Positions 1 to 7,857 of a stretch of 38,784 nt of DNA are shown one piece after another. The stretch comes from an uncultured Collinsella sp. (GTDB lineage: Bacteria > Actinomycetota > Coriobacteriia > Coriobacteriales > Coriobacteriaceae): contig UQIQ01000014.1 in assembly GCA_900541185.1 (NCBI GenBank), forward strand, positions 1-38,784, written 5' to 3'. Both the position numbers and the translations under genes were made by a program. The notes below the pieces were generated by a model that was given only the letters and a program-made list of their open reading frames with translations, did no database searches and was not told the DNA's origin. The first letter of the stretch is position 1; every line of letters begins with the position of its first letter.

Positions 1-324
1 CCGTCGCCGCGCCCCGCAGTGCCCGCTTCCCCCGAGAACAATTATCAGTGCAGGTAGACGACTTGCCGATTTTCGGAAAAGCCGACTATGGTTGACCCCT
101 GCGGCTTAAACGTAGTAGATAGGCCCTATTCGTGGCACAGCACTACTCCATCCCAAATTGGCACCCCGAGCCCTCGTGAGTTGCCAACAAGCTGTTCGCC
201 CAGTGCTTTATCCGCGCGGCATTTGGAAAATAGCACCACCGCAAAACCCGCGAGTAGCGCTTACTTTGCTATATCTCACTATACTTTGCTATATCTTGCT
301 ATATCTTGAGCAAAGGTGGCTCAC
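1..324. other. Gene-free left edge with promoter region of the ATPase gene
   Basis: No convincing coding frame is seen; the short open frames here have no good ribosome site. Around 118-136 there is a small palindrome (ATAGG and CCTAT around one C) within a stretch that looks like a conserved intergenic sequence; that impression is from memory and unverified. The last 60 bases become AT-rich and hold the phased repeats listed separately. They are the likely promoter and control region of the gene starting at 325. Confidence 0.4.
264..307 (+). repeat. Phased TATATC repeats upstream of the ATPase gene
   Basis: The 14-mer ACTTTGCTATATCT occurs at 263-276 and again at 283-296, 20 bp apart. The 11-mer TGCTATATCTT occurs at 287-297 and 297-307, 10 bp apart. 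Copies therefore sit on one face of the helix, directly before the ribosome site at 312-319. This spacing is typical of cooperative protein-binding sites, and the downstream protein has a putative winged-helix end, so autoregulation is a possible but untested reading. Confidence 0.5.
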
Positions 325-1413
325 ATGCAAACAAACCCTTTTAAGCCCACAGCAGGTAAAACACCTCCCACGATTATCGGCCGCGAAGATGTGCTCGAAG
401 AATTCAATGAGGGCCTCGTCAACGGGCCTGGTGCCCCGGGGCGCCTAATGCGCATAGCCGGCGTCCGTGGAACGGGCAAGACGGTCCTCCTTGACGAGTG
501 CTCACGTTTGGCGCAAAGCCGTGGCTGGACGGTCATAAAAGAGGTCGCAACCGAGGGACTTTGCCAGCGCATTCTCGAACAGCTGCAGCCCAAATTCCAG
601 GCCAAGCACGCCAGATTTGAGCCCACCGTAGCTGGCATATCCATCGGCAGCATAGATATTGAGCGAATCGGCCCATCGCTACGCGACGCCATGAGACAGA
701 CAATATCCAAGAATGGAAACGGCCTGCTCATCACTCTCGACGAGGTTCAAGACGCAGAGCTCGATGAGGTCCGAACGCTCTCCATTGCGATTCAGCAGGT
801 TATCGGCGAAGACCTTGATATCGCCTTTGTTTTTGCGGGTCTGCCTTCGATGATTGAAAGCATCATCAACGGAAAGACACTTGCGTTTTTGCGCCGCGCC
901 CTCCCCTTTGACCTGAAGGCTGTGGCAGTAACCGAAGTGTCGTACTCCCTCGAGGAAACCATTGAAGCGTCTGGCATGGAGTTGCAGCCAGGTATTGCCG
1001 GCCAACTTGCCGAGGCAACGCAAGGCTATCCTTTCATGATCCAACTCGTTGGATACTACGCATGGCAGTTGGCGAGACGCGCGCATACAGCGATTATTGG
1101 AGAAGAAGCCGAGCGTGGCATTGCAACGGCACGCGAACGCTTCTGCGCCATGGTGATTGAGCCCGCGCTGCAGCGCATTCCGCCCACGTGCATCGCTTAT
1201 CTGCTGAGCATGGCGTCTTTGGGGCAGACGAGCTCGACCAGCATGGTTGCCGATGCCCTAAACAAAACGCCTCAACAGGTGAGCTCCGTCCGCAGCCGCC
1301 TGTTAAGAGAATCGATTATCGAGGCTCCTTCGTACGGCAAGGTCTCATTTGCCATCCCCTACATGCGCGACTACCTCTGCGAACACAAAGCCGAACTGGA
1401 AGTTGAACTGTAG
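325..1413 (+). CDS. Stand-alone AAA-type ATP-binding protein with C-terminal winged-helix-like region
   Basis: The protein (362 aa) has an ATP-binding fold near the N-terminus: the Walker A is GVRGTGKT and the Walker B ends LLITLDEVQD, followed by a helical lid. The last 80 residues (from about TSSTSMVADAL) look like a winged helix, as in Orc/Cdc6-like and other signalling ATPases. The ATG at 325 is preferred over the GTG at 316 because AAAGGTGG (312-319) lies five bases before it and would overlap the GTG. ATA, AGA and AAA codons are commoner than in neighbouring genes, which suggests recent acquisition. The partner and role are unknown; DNA binding is inferred from fold resemblance only. 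It is monocistronic, ending before a strong terminator. Confidence 0.75.
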   Translation: MQTNPFKPTAGKTPPTIIGREDVLEEFNEGLVNGPGAPGRLMRIAGVRGTGKTVLLDECSRLAQSRGWTVIKEVATEGLCQRILEQLQPKFQAKHARFEPTVAGISIGSIDIERIGPSLRDAMRQTISKNGNGLLITLDEVQDAELDEVRTLSIAIQQVIGEDLDIAFVFAGLPSMIESIINGKTLAFLRRALPFDLKAVAVTEVSYSLEETIEASGMELQPGIAGQLAEATQGYPFMIQLVGYYAWQLARRAHTAIIGEEAERGIATARERFCAMVIEPALQRIPPTCIAYLLSMASLGQTSSTSMVADALNKTPQQVSSVRSRLLRESIIEAPSYGKVSFAIPYMRDYLCEHKAELEVEL

Positions 1414-1435
1414 AAACGACAACTGCCCTGCAAGA

Positions 1436-1618
1436 TGAAAACCGTTCCAGGAGCACTTCTTTGCCAACGCCACCGACGAGGCCATCATCGCCAAGGTCAA
1501 GGAGCTCCTGGGCCCTAATCGGACTATCTGCGCCTTCCCGTCGAACGCAGGCGGCGGCTGCCCAACACACAGGGCAGCCGCCGCTTTTTGCAATCGATTG
1601 GTGCAAAGGGGTTGACTA
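1436..1618 (+). pseudogene. Possible 3' remnant of an older gene
   Basis: Between the ATPase stop and the terminator, one frame reads QEHFFANATDEAIIAKVKEL and then LLGPNRTICAFPSN, with GC-rich codons like the host genes and unlike the ATPase. It has no start codon, is preceded in frame by TGA at 1436-1438, and runs on through the terminator stem. This would fit the tail of a gene whose front was replaced when the ATPase gene arrived. No family was recognised, and chance cannot be excluded. Confidence 0.2.
1551..1589 (+). terminator. Intrinsic terminator after the ATPase gene
   Basis: A perfect 13-bp stem (GCGGCGGCTGCCC at 1551-1563 with its complement at 1572-1584) has an 8-base loop and is followed by TTTTT on the + strand. 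It lies between convergent genes. Confidence 0.85.
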
Positions 1619-3565
1619 GAGCTCGCAGGCAACCTTATAGCCATCGCCGATGGCGTCGCGGATGTTGCCGCACTTGTTGGCGTCACCCAACACGTGGGTG
1701 GCAACACCGGCAGCGGCAAGGTCGTCGGCCAACTTGGTATTGGGACGATAGCCCATGGCAAGCACCAGCGTATCGGCACCGGTGATGGTGCGGACCTCGC
1801 CGTCCTTTTCGTAGCTGATGGTGTCCTCGGTGATCTCGGTCACCTTGGCCTCGGTCAGCACGTGGACGCCCTTGGAGAGCATGCGCGTGATGAGCACCGC
1901 GCGGCCGGCACCGCCCTCGTTGGCAGCAAGCGTCTTGGTCATCTCGATGACGGTGACATCGCGATTGGCCGGCGACAGGTCGTTGACCAACGGGGCCAGG
2001 TAATCGGCCGTCTCGCAGCCAACGGTGCCGCCGCCCACAATGACGATCTTCTTGCCCGGGAAAGCCTTGCCACCCAGCAGGTCATCGGCCGTCATAACCT
2101 GCTTAAAGCCCTGCATGAAGGCCGGAGCGATGGGCTCGGCGCCATAAGCTAGGACGACCTCGTAGCCGGCGTAGTCACGCTGAATGTCCTCGGCAGTAAG
2201 CTCGGTGCCAAATACGCACTTCACGCCGGCCTCGGCCAGGCGACGATACTGATACTTGATCACGCGGGTGAGTTCCTGCTTTGCCGGCGGAACGGCCGCG
2301 ATGCGCATCTCGCCGCCCGGTTCGTCCTGCTTGTCCACGAGCACCACGTTGTGACCGCGCTTGGCGGCAATGTAGGCTGCCTCCATGCCCGCAGGACCAG
2401 CGCCCACAACGAGCACGTTCTTGGCCTTGGCGGCAGGCTCGTAGCCGGCCTCGTCGCGCTCCACGTCCGGGTTGACGGTGCAGGAGATGCGCTTGCCAAA
2501 CATGATGCCGTTCAGGCAGCGCAGGCAACCGATGCAGGGACGGATCTCGTCGGCGTTGCCGGCAGCGGCCTTATTGCAGAACTCGGCATCGCACAGATTG
2601 GCGCGGCCCATCATGCAGATGTCGGCAGCGCCGTCCTCGATCAGCTCCTCGGCGATCCAGGCCTCGTTGATGCGGCCGACCGTGGCAACGGGAATGTTCA
2701 CGTGCTTCTTAATCTCACGCGAGCAGGCGGCGTGCGAGGCCTGCTGCGTGCCGGCGGCGGGAATTGCGGAGCCGCGCTTGATGGTGGTGCCGCCCGACAC
2801 GTGAATCATGTCGATACCGGCCTTCTCCAGGTGACGCGAGACGTAGATCATGTCGTTGAGGGTCAGGCCGCCATCGGTGTACTCATCGCCCGAGATGCGG
2901 ACGTCGATGATAAAGTCCTTGCCGCAGCGCTCGCGAATCTCGGCGATGACCTCGAGCAGGAAGCGCATGCGAGCGTCGAGCGAGCCGCCGTACTCGTCGG
3001 TACGCTTGTTGTAGAGCGGGGTCAAAAAGCCGCCGAGCATGCCGTGGGCGTGCGCCGCATGGACCTCGACGCCATCGACACCGGCCTTCTGCATACGCAC
3101 GGCAGCGTCGCCAAACTGATGCGTGAGCTCGTGAATCTCATCGACCGTGATGGGGCGCGGCGCCTCGCGGGCATAGGACGGGCCCACAAAGGACGGAGCG
3201 ATCAGGCGCGGCGTGCCCGGAATGTTAAAGGCCATGTAGGCGGGGTGGAAGAGCTGCGGCATAATCTTGCAGCCATACTCGTGGACGGCCGCGGCGAGCT
3301 TTTCCCAGCCGGGGATAAACGTGTCGTCGTAGCAGCACATGTCACCCGGCAGATAGGTATAGGTGGGCTCGACCGTCACGACCTCGGTAATGATGAGGCC
3401 CACGCCGCCCTTGGCGCGGGCACGGTAATGATCGACCAAGTCGTCAGTCACATAGCCATGATCGGCCAGGTTCGTGGACACCGGCGGCATAAAGACGCGG
3501 TTCTTGACCTCGGTCGTACCGACCTTGATCGGGCTAAAGAGCATTGGATAGGCGGAGGACTCCAT
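1616..3565 (-). CDS. Old-yellow-enzyme-type FMN/Fe-S/FAD reductase (2,4-dienoyl-CoA reductase / BaiCD-like)
   Basis: The 649-aa protein has the three-part build of the FadH/BaiCD/BaiH/enoate-reductase family. Residues 1 to about 340 form an FMN-binding TIM barrel with the family motif HAAHAHGMLGGFLTPLYNKR followed by TDEYGGS. Next is a cysteine cluster C-x2-C-x2-C-x11-C for a 4Fe-4S centre. The C-terminal half has two dinucleotide-binding folds, VVGAGPAGMEAA (FAD) and IVGGGTVGCETA (NAD(P)H). Electrons would run from NAD(P)H via FAD and Fe-S to FMN, which reduces an activated C=C bond. The substrate cannot be read from sequence: unsaturated acyl-CoA, steroid/bile acid or plant phenolic are all possible. 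AAAGGAA precedes the ATG. No other bile-acid genes are nearby, so a bai role is not implied. Confidence 0.85.
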   Translation of the reverse strand: MESSAYPMLFSPIKVGTTEVKNRVFMPPVSTNLADHGYVTDDLVDHYRARAKGGVGLIITEVVTVEPTYTYLPGDMCCYDDTFIPGWEKLAAAVHEYGCKIMPQLFHPAYMAFNIPGTPRLIAPSFVGPSYAREAPRPITVDEIHELTHQFGDAAVRMQKAGVDGVEVHAAHAHGMLGGFLTPLYNKRTDEYGGSLDARMRFLLEVIAEIRERCGKDFIIDVRISGDEYTDGGLTLNDMIYVSRHLEKAGIDMIHVSGGTTIKRGSAIPAAGTQQASHAACSREIKKHVNIPVATVGRINEAWIAEELIEDGAADICMMGRANLCDAEFCNKAAAGNADEIRPCIGCLRCLNGIMFGKRISCTVNPDVERDEAGYEPAAKAKNVLVVGAGPAGMEAAYIAAKRGHNVVLVDKQDEPGGEMRIAAVPPAKQELTRVIKYQYRRLAEAGVKCVFGTELTAEDIQRDYAGYEVVLAYGAEPIAPAFMQGFKQVMTADDLLGGKAFPGKKIVIVGGGTVGCETADYLAPLVNDLSPANRDVTVIEMTKTLAANEGGAGRAVLITRMLSKGVHVLTEAKVTEITEDTISYEKDGEVRTITGADTLVLAMGYRPNTKLADDLAAAGVATHVLGDANKCGNIRDAIGDGYKVACEL

Positions 3566-3667
3566 GCGGGATTCCTTTCATTTGAGCCGCTAGGCGGCAG
3601 TTGCTGACGTACCTATCGTACCAGAAACTACCGTATCCGCAGTCAAACATGCCCAAACGCCGGTCGG

Positions 3668-3868
3668 CTAATGAATACCGCGGCCCAAGTCTTCGGCGAT
3701 TTTGTCCACGCCCTTAAGTGCGGCGCACGTCTTTTTGTTGGAGCAATGCCCCGTGCAAACGCCACCCTGGGCGCAGTCGGCGCAGGTGCCCTTGCGGTAG
3801 ATGCGCACGCATACCGCGACAAACGCAATACCGATAACAGCCAGTACAACAATATCGATAGGTGCCAT
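3668..3868 (-). CDS. FeoB-associated Cys-rich membrane protein
   Basis: This is a 66-aa protein with one N-terminal membrane helix (IDIVVLAVIGIAFVAVCV) followed by a short cytoplasmic tail rich in cysteine: CADC, CTGHC and KKTC. This is the usual form of the small proteins found beside feoB in Firmicutes and Coriobacteria; they are thought to assist Fe(II) transport, perhaps in the place of FeoC, though their biochemistry is poorly known. A GGAGG lies six bases before the ATG. It follows feoB on the same strand but after a terminator, so it is probably expressed by readthrough or from its own promoter in the 175-bp gap. Confidence 0.85.
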   Translation of the reverse strand: MAPIDIVVLAVIGIAFVAVCVRIYRKGTCADCAQGGVCTGHCSNKKTCAALKGVDKIAEDLGRGIH

Positions 3869-3981
3869 AGCAAGCCTCCTCTAGTTAACCATCACTTACT
3901 TTACCCCATTCCCCACCTACCAAAAAGGGACAGGTTTATTTTGGTCGTTTTTATCTGCGGAAACGCCATATCTCTCCCACC

Positions 3982-4013
3982 AAAAAGCCCGAGTGTCGCT
4001 GGGACACCCGGGC
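3982..4013 (-). terminator. Intrinsic terminator after feoB
   Basis: On the minus strand GCCCGGGTGTC pairs with GACACTCGGGC (one mismatch) around CCAGC, followed by TTTTT. It starts about 30 bases after the feoB stop and separates feoB from the Cys-rich gene. Confidence 0.8.
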
Positions 4014-4043
4014 TCGTGGAAAGGGGTTAATCCTTATTCGGAC

Positions 4044-6371
4044 TTAAGCGGAAACTGCGGCGGAAGCAGTGTTGGTCTCGTCCTCGTCGGTCCATGCATG
4101 TTTGGGCATGGGACGGAAAATCTGGAAGAGCATCGCAACCAGCAACACGATGGCCACAATCGTCCAGATACCAAACTGCCCAAGGACAAGCAGGTTGTAG
4201 AACTGGTTGATGAACAAGCCGATCACCCAAGCGAAGGCGCACTCGTAGGCGAGGGCAATCGCGGTCCACTTGCCGGAGTCCATCTGGTTGCGGATGGTAC
4301 CCATAGCGGCAAAGCACGGAGCGCACAGCAGGTTGAACGCGCCAAAGGCGACGCAAGCGCCCATAGTCGGGAACATGCCGGCAAACGCGGTCCACAGGCT
4401 CGGGTCGGTCTCGCCGGCATCGGCAACGGACAGCAGCGAGCCGGCGGTGGCGACGACGTTCTCCTTGGCGACGAGGCCAGAGACGGACAGCGCTGTTGCC
4501 TGCCAGGTGCTAAAGCCGAGCGGGGCGAAGATCCAAGCGACCAGGTTGCCGAGCATGGCGAGCACGGAGTAATCCATGAACTCCTCGGGAATGCCGTCCA
4601 TCGCAGGCAGGAAGCCAAAGGAACCGTTGTAGCTACCAAAGTTGGACAGGAACCAAACAACGACGGTGGACGCGAAGATGACCGTGCCGGCCTTCTTGAT
4701 AAAGGCCCAGCAGCGCTCCCACACGTGCAGCGCCCAAGAGCGGATCGCCGGGAAGTGGTAGGCAGGAAGCTCCATAACGAACGGCGTCGGGCGACCGGCG
4801 AAGAGCTTGGTCTTCTTGAGCATCAGACCCGAGCCGATGACGGCGAAAACGCCCAGGAAGTAGAAGAGCGGGCTGATCCACGCGGCGGTGGTGGAAGAAT
4901 CGCCGATGATGGAACCCATGAGCAGGGCGATGATCGGCAGCTTAGCGCCACAGGGAATGAACGTGGTGGTCATGACCGTCATGCGGCGGTCCTTCTCGTT
5001 CTCGATGGTCTTGGTGGCCATGACGCCGGGGACGCCGCAGCCCGAAGACACGAGCATGGGGATAAAGGACTTACCGGACAGGCCAAAGCGGCGGAACACG
5101 CGGTCCATGATGAAGGCGACGCGGGCCATGTAGCCGCAGTCCTCCAAGAAGGACAGCATGACGAACAGCAGGAACATCTGCGGGACGAAGCCGAAGATGG
5201 CGCCCAGGCCGCCGACGATACCGTCACAGACGAGCGAATCGACCAGGCCACCGTCCTCGGTGCCGCCCGCCACAAGGGCATCGTGCACCACGGTGGTGAT
5301 ACCCGGGACATAGGGGCCGTACTGTGCCGGGTCGACCGAATCGGCGTCGTCGCCCGCAGCCTCGACGGCTGCATCGTAGGCGTCGCGGCCCTGACCGAGC
5401 ACATACCAGCCGTCGGTGCCGAAGAGCTGGTCGTTGGTGAAGTCGGTCACCGTGCCGCCCAAGGTAGAAACGGCGATGTAGTACACGCAGAACATGATGA
5501 CCACAAAAATCGGCAGGCCCAGAATACGGTTGGTAACCACGCGGTCGATCTTCTCGGAGGTGCTCATCTTTGCCGGAGCCTTGGTCATGCACTCGTCGAT
5601 GATGTGGGCAATGACGCCATAGCGCTCACCGGTGATGATGGACTCGGCATCGTCGTCGCAGTCCTGCTCGCACTGGGCGACCAGTTCCTCCACGCGAGCG
5701 GCCTTCTCCTTGGTGAGGTTGATGAGCTTGCAGGCGTCCGCGTCGCGCTCAAACAGCTTGACAGCGTAGTAGCGGCGCTTATTGGCGGGAACGCTCGCCG
5801 GAAGGTTGTTCTCGATGTGGTCCAGAACGTCCTCGATGGAGGAATCGAACTTGTGCTCGGGCACCTGACCCTTAGAAGCAGCGGACTTCTTGACCTGCTC
5901 GAAGAGCTCCTTGATGCCCTTGTTCTTAAGGGCCGAGATCATCATGACCGGGCAGCCGAGCTTCTTGGAGAGCTTGTCCGTGTCGATCTTGTCGCCGTTC
6001 TTCTCGACCAAGTCGGCCATGTTGAGGGCGACGACCACGGGCAGGCCGGTCTCGATGACCTGAAGCGCCAGGTACAGGTTGCGCTCGAGGTTGGTAGCAT
6101 CGACCACCTGAACGACAACATCGGGCTCGCCGCTCATGAGGTAATCGCGCGAGCATTGCTCCTCGGGGCTGTAGGGGGAAAGCGAGTAGATGCCGGGGAG
6201 GTCCGTGATGGTAACGTTCTTGTCGCTTAGGAGCTTGGCTTCCTTTTTCTCAACCGTGACGCCGGGCCAGTTGCCAACGTAGCCGTTGGCGCCGGTGATC
6301 AGGTTGAAAAGCGTGGTCTTGCCGCAGTTGGGGTTACCCGCCAGCGCGACATGGATCTGAGAATCCGCCAT
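4044..6371 (-). CDS. feoB: Ferrous iron transporter FeoB
   Basis: The 775-aa protein is a complete FeoB, the inner-membrane Fe(II) uptake protein. The N-terminal GTPase domain shows G1 GNPNCGKT (12-19), G3 DLPG (57-60) and G4 NMAD (117-120), followed by the helical GDI-like spacer. The membrane part has the two conserved Gate regions with SGCGVPGVMATKTI and FIPCGAKLPI. An acidic extracytoplasmic insertion (around AAGDDADSVDPAQYGPYVPG) sits between early membrane helices. It is third in a feoA-feoA-feoB run. A 123-bp gap separates it from feoA and contains a palindrome, so it may also have its own metal-controlled promoter. Confidence 0.97.
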   Translation of the reverse strand: MADSQIHVALAGNPNCGKTTLFNLITGANGYVGNWPGVTVEKKEAKLLSDKNVTITDLPGIYSLSPYSPEEQCSRDYLMSGEPDVVVQVVDATNLERNLYLALQVIETGLPVVVALNMADLVEKNGDKIDTDKLSKKLGCPVMMISALKNKGIKELFEQVKKSAASKGQVPEHKFDSSIEDVLDHIENNLPASVPANKRRYYAVKLFERDADACKLINLTKEKAARVEELVAQCEQDCDDDAESIITGERYGVIAHIIDECMTKAPAKMSTSEKIDRVVTNRILGLPIFVVIMFCVYYIAVSTLGGTVTDFTNDQLFGTDGWYVLGQGRDAYDAAVEAAGDDADSVDPAQYGPYVPGITTVVHDALVAGGTEDGGLVDSLVCDGIVGGLGAIFGFVPQMFLLFVMLSFLEDCGYMARVAFIMDRVFRRFGLSGKSFIPMLVSSGCGVPGVMATKTIENEKDRRMTVMTTTFIPCGAKLPIIALLMGSIIGDSSTTAAWISPLFYFLGVFAVIGSGLMLKKTKLFAGRPTPFVMELPAYHFPAIRSWALHVWERCWAFIKKAGTVIFASTVVVWFLSNFGSYNGSFGFLPAMDGIPEEFMDYSVLAMLGNLVAWIFAPLGFSTWQATALSVSGLVAKENVVATAGSLLSVADAGETDPSLWTAFAGMFPTMGACVAFGAFNLLCAPCFAAMGTIRNQMDSGKWTAIALAYECAFAWVIGLFINQFYNLLVLGQFGIWTIVAIVLLVAMLFQIFRPMPKHAWTDEDETNTASAAVSA

Positions 6372-6446
6372 TCAATCCTTCTTCCTTGTTTGCCCGCGCT
6401 GCTTTCTCCGCGCAGGCTGGATAATGTGCTTCAAAGTTGCTGCATT

Positions 6447-6466
6447 AAGTTAGAAAAACCTAACTT
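6447..6466. promoter_or_regulatory. Palindrome upstream of feoB, candidate metal-regulator operator
   Basis: AAGTTAG and CTAACTT form a perfect inverted repeat around six bases (AAAAAC), with weaker outer complementarity (CTGCA/TGCAG). TTAG/CTAA half-sites recall DtxR/IdeR/MntR boxes, but the spacing differs from the classic 19-bp DtxR consensus. Its place 81 bp before feoB fits control by iron; the regulator is not in this window. Confidence 0.4.
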
Positions 6467-6494
6467 TATCTGCAGAAATATACGTCGTGAGCCC

Positions 6495-6716
6495 TTACTG
6501 GACCTCGACGACGGCGGCCTCCTCCTTGCGGATGGAAAGCTCGTAGCCGCGCACGTTGATCTCGACCGGATCACCGAGCGGCGCAACCTTCACGACCTTG
6601 AACGAAGTGCCCTTGATGAGCCCCAGGTCCATAAGGTGGCGGCGAAGCGCACCCTCACCGTGAAGCTTGACGATGGTAGAGCTCTCGCCCACCTTAACGT
6701 CACCCAACGTCTTCAT
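6495..6716 (-). CDS. feoA: FeoA family protein (second copy, next to feoB)
   Basis: A 73-aa SH3-like beta-barrel protein of the FeoA family. It shows the typical order KVGESSTIVKL, then RRHLMDLGLIKGTSFKVVK, then GDPVEINVRGYELSIRKEEA. FeoA is a small cytoplasmic partner needed for FeoB-driven Fe(II) uptake; its exact action on FeoB is debated. It lies 39 bp downstream of another feoA and upstream of feoB. AAAGGGGG precedes its ATG. Its central beta strands (GDPVEINVRGYELSIR) differ clearly from the other copy, so the two are probably not interchangeable. Confidence 0.93.
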   Translation of the reverse strand: MKTLGDVKVGESSTIVKLHGEGALRRHLMDLGLIKGTSFKVVKVAPLGDPVEINVRGYELSIRKEEAAVVEVQ

Positions 6717-6755
6717 CCTCTTGTCCCCCTTTCGGTTTTTATGAAATGCTGCTGA

Positions 6756-6998
6756 CTAACCGACGGTCATGATGTGCATGGCAACCTTGGAATCGATGCC
6801 AAAGCGTGCGCCCAGCACCGTGACGATGATATTGGCACCACTCGAGCTCACCACGTGGATTTCGTTGCCCTCGACAAAGCCGAGGTCCTTGAGGTGGTGT
6901 TTCATGTCCTCATTGCCCTTTACACGAGACACGCGCACGGTTTCGCCCGCTTTTACCATCGAAAGCGGCATGGCCGGCATCTGCGGTCCGCAAGACAT
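6756..6998 (-). CDS. feoA: FeoA family protein (first gene of the feo run)
   Basis: This 80-aa FeoA-family protein has a short N-terminal extension (MSCGPQMPAMPLSM) before the SH3-like core: KAGETVRVSRVKGNEDMKHH, DLGFVEGNEIHVVS, VTVLGARFGIDSKVAMHIM. AGGAG lies six bases before the ATG. As the first gene of the run it carries the longer regulatory region with the 16-bp inverted repeat at 7040-7095. Paired feoA genes ahead of feoB are known in Firmicutes and Actinobacteria. One may bind FeoB and the other be regulatory, but the sequence does not say which. Confidence 0.92.
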   Translation of the reverse strand: MSCGPQMPAMPLSMVKAGETVRVSRVKGNEDMKHHLKDLGFVEGNEIHVVSSSGANIIVTVLGARFGIDSKVAMHIMTVG

Positions 6999-7039
6999 GA
7001 GTTGCTCCTAACGTCAGTTCGTCCTCAACATCGACGCGT

Positions 7040-7095
7040 AAAAAGTTAACCACGTCTATGTTCGCTATAGTAAACTAGCACGTGGTTAACTTTTT
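7040..7095. promoter_or_regulatory. 16-bp perfect inverted repeat in the feo promoter region
   Basis: AAAAAGTTAACCACGT (7040-7055) and its exact complement (7080-7095) flank 24 bases. On the minus strand the spacer contains TACTAT/TATAGC, a plausible -10. AAGTTA recurs in the palindrome before feoB. It could be a pair of operator sites that bracket the promoter, or a hairpin in the leader RNA. Confidence 0.5.
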
Positions 7096-7141
7096 GGAAA
7101 GGGTCCCCATTCAGATTTCGAAAAAGTTTCCTATACGAAAC

Positions 7142-7177
7142 AAAAAGGCGCGGCAAAGGACCATCCTTTACCGCGCC
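7142..7177 (-). terminator. Intrinsic terminator after the HPr gene
   Basis: On the minus strand GGCGCGG-T-AAAGG pairs with CCTTT-G-CCGCGCC around a 5-base loop, followed by TTTTTG. It starts about 10 bases after the HPr stop. Confidence 0.85.
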
Positions 7178-7186
7178 CTATCATGC

Positions 7187-7435
7187 TTAGAGCGAGAGAT
7201 TTCTGATCGATGTGACACAGGAGGCCTCATCCACGCCCGAAACGCGGAACACGATGTCCTCGCCACATTCGCCACAGAGTGCCATGAGCCCTATAACGTC
7301 GCGGCCATCGACATGACGATTGCCAATCGAAACCGACACGTCACTACGATGCTTGGCGATAATGTCATAAAGCAGCGCAACCGGGCGGGCATGCAATCCC
7401 AACGGATCTTTAATCGTCTTCGTAAATTCGACCAT
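7187..7435 (-). CDS. HPr-family phosphocarrier protein with Asp46
   Basis: The protein is 82 aa, the usual HPr length. It carries phosphate from enzyme I to sugar-specific PTS enzymes on His15, which is present in DPLGLHARPVALL (H15, R17). The start at 7435 is chosen because GGGAGGGG lies just before it and because it puts the histidine exactly at 15. Position 46, the serine phosphorylated by HPr kinase in Gram-positive bacteria, is Asp here (GRDVIGLMAL aligns with B. subtilis LKSIMGVMSL). A LCGECGED stretch adds two cysteines. No enzyme I gene is adjacent and the gene stands alone, so it may be a second, specialised HPr and not the main ptsH. Confidence 0.9.
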   Translation of the reverse strand: MVEFTKTIKDPLGLHARPVALLYDIIAKHRSDVSVSIGNRHVDGRDVIGLMALCGECGEDIVFRVSGVDEASCVTSIRNLSL

Positions 7436-7532
7436 GTCCCCTCCCACGACATCGCACATTCGGCCGGCAAACCCAGCCACGTGGTAGCTATTGTAGCGTT
7501 AGATGCTTGTCGAGAGCTCCTCTGAACACCTC

Positions 7533-7752
7533 GTGGGCAAAAAGTGGCAAATATGAGTACTGCCACCAATTTAGTAGCAGCAAAATCGAGAGCAAATTGC
7601 TTACTTTAAGCGATTCGAAGAGGTTGAAAGCCGTCAAACGCCCTTTAAAGGGGGTTAGATAAATTGATTGTGAGCCCATTTTTACTCAGAACAGGCCGAA
7701 AAATATGACACCTCTTTTGCAACAGTACTCATATTTGGCATTTTTTGCCCAC
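7533..7752. mobile_element. 220-bp MITE-like element with 30-bp terminal inverted repeats
   Basis: The ends 7533-7562 and 7723-7752 are inverted copies matching at 28 of 30 bases (both begin GTGGGCAAAAA read inward and end with ATGAGTACTG). The interior is AT-rich, non-coding, and has a palindrome CCCTTTAAAGGG. No target duplication is obvious. The form fits a miniature inverted-repeat element; a pair of distant operators is the alternative. It fills most of the 422-bp gap between HPr and the permease, in which no gene is seen. Confidence 0.5.
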
Positions 7753-7780
7753 AGAGTCCAAAATCCATGCCCCAAAACAC

Positions 7781-7808
7781 AAAAGGAGGGGCCTCGTAAA
7801 GCCCCTCC
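7781..7808 (-). terminator. Intrinsic terminator after the permease gene
   Basis: On the minus strand GGAGGGGC pairs with GCCCCTCC around a short TTTACGAG loop, followed by TTTTGTGTTTTG. Confidence 0.8.
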
Positions 7809-7857
7809 CTAGGAAAGGGAATCGATTTATTCCACAGCCGTAGATTAATCCTAGCCG

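Noticed and set aside
1616..3565. Naming the OYE-type reductase baiCD or fadH
   Set aside because: Domain layout fits several substrate classes, and no supporting pathway genes are adjacent.
3922..3956. AAAAAGGGACAGGTTTATTTT-type sequence resembling RAYT-linked REP units
   Set aside because: No partner arm or second full copy in the window; resemblance is from memory only.
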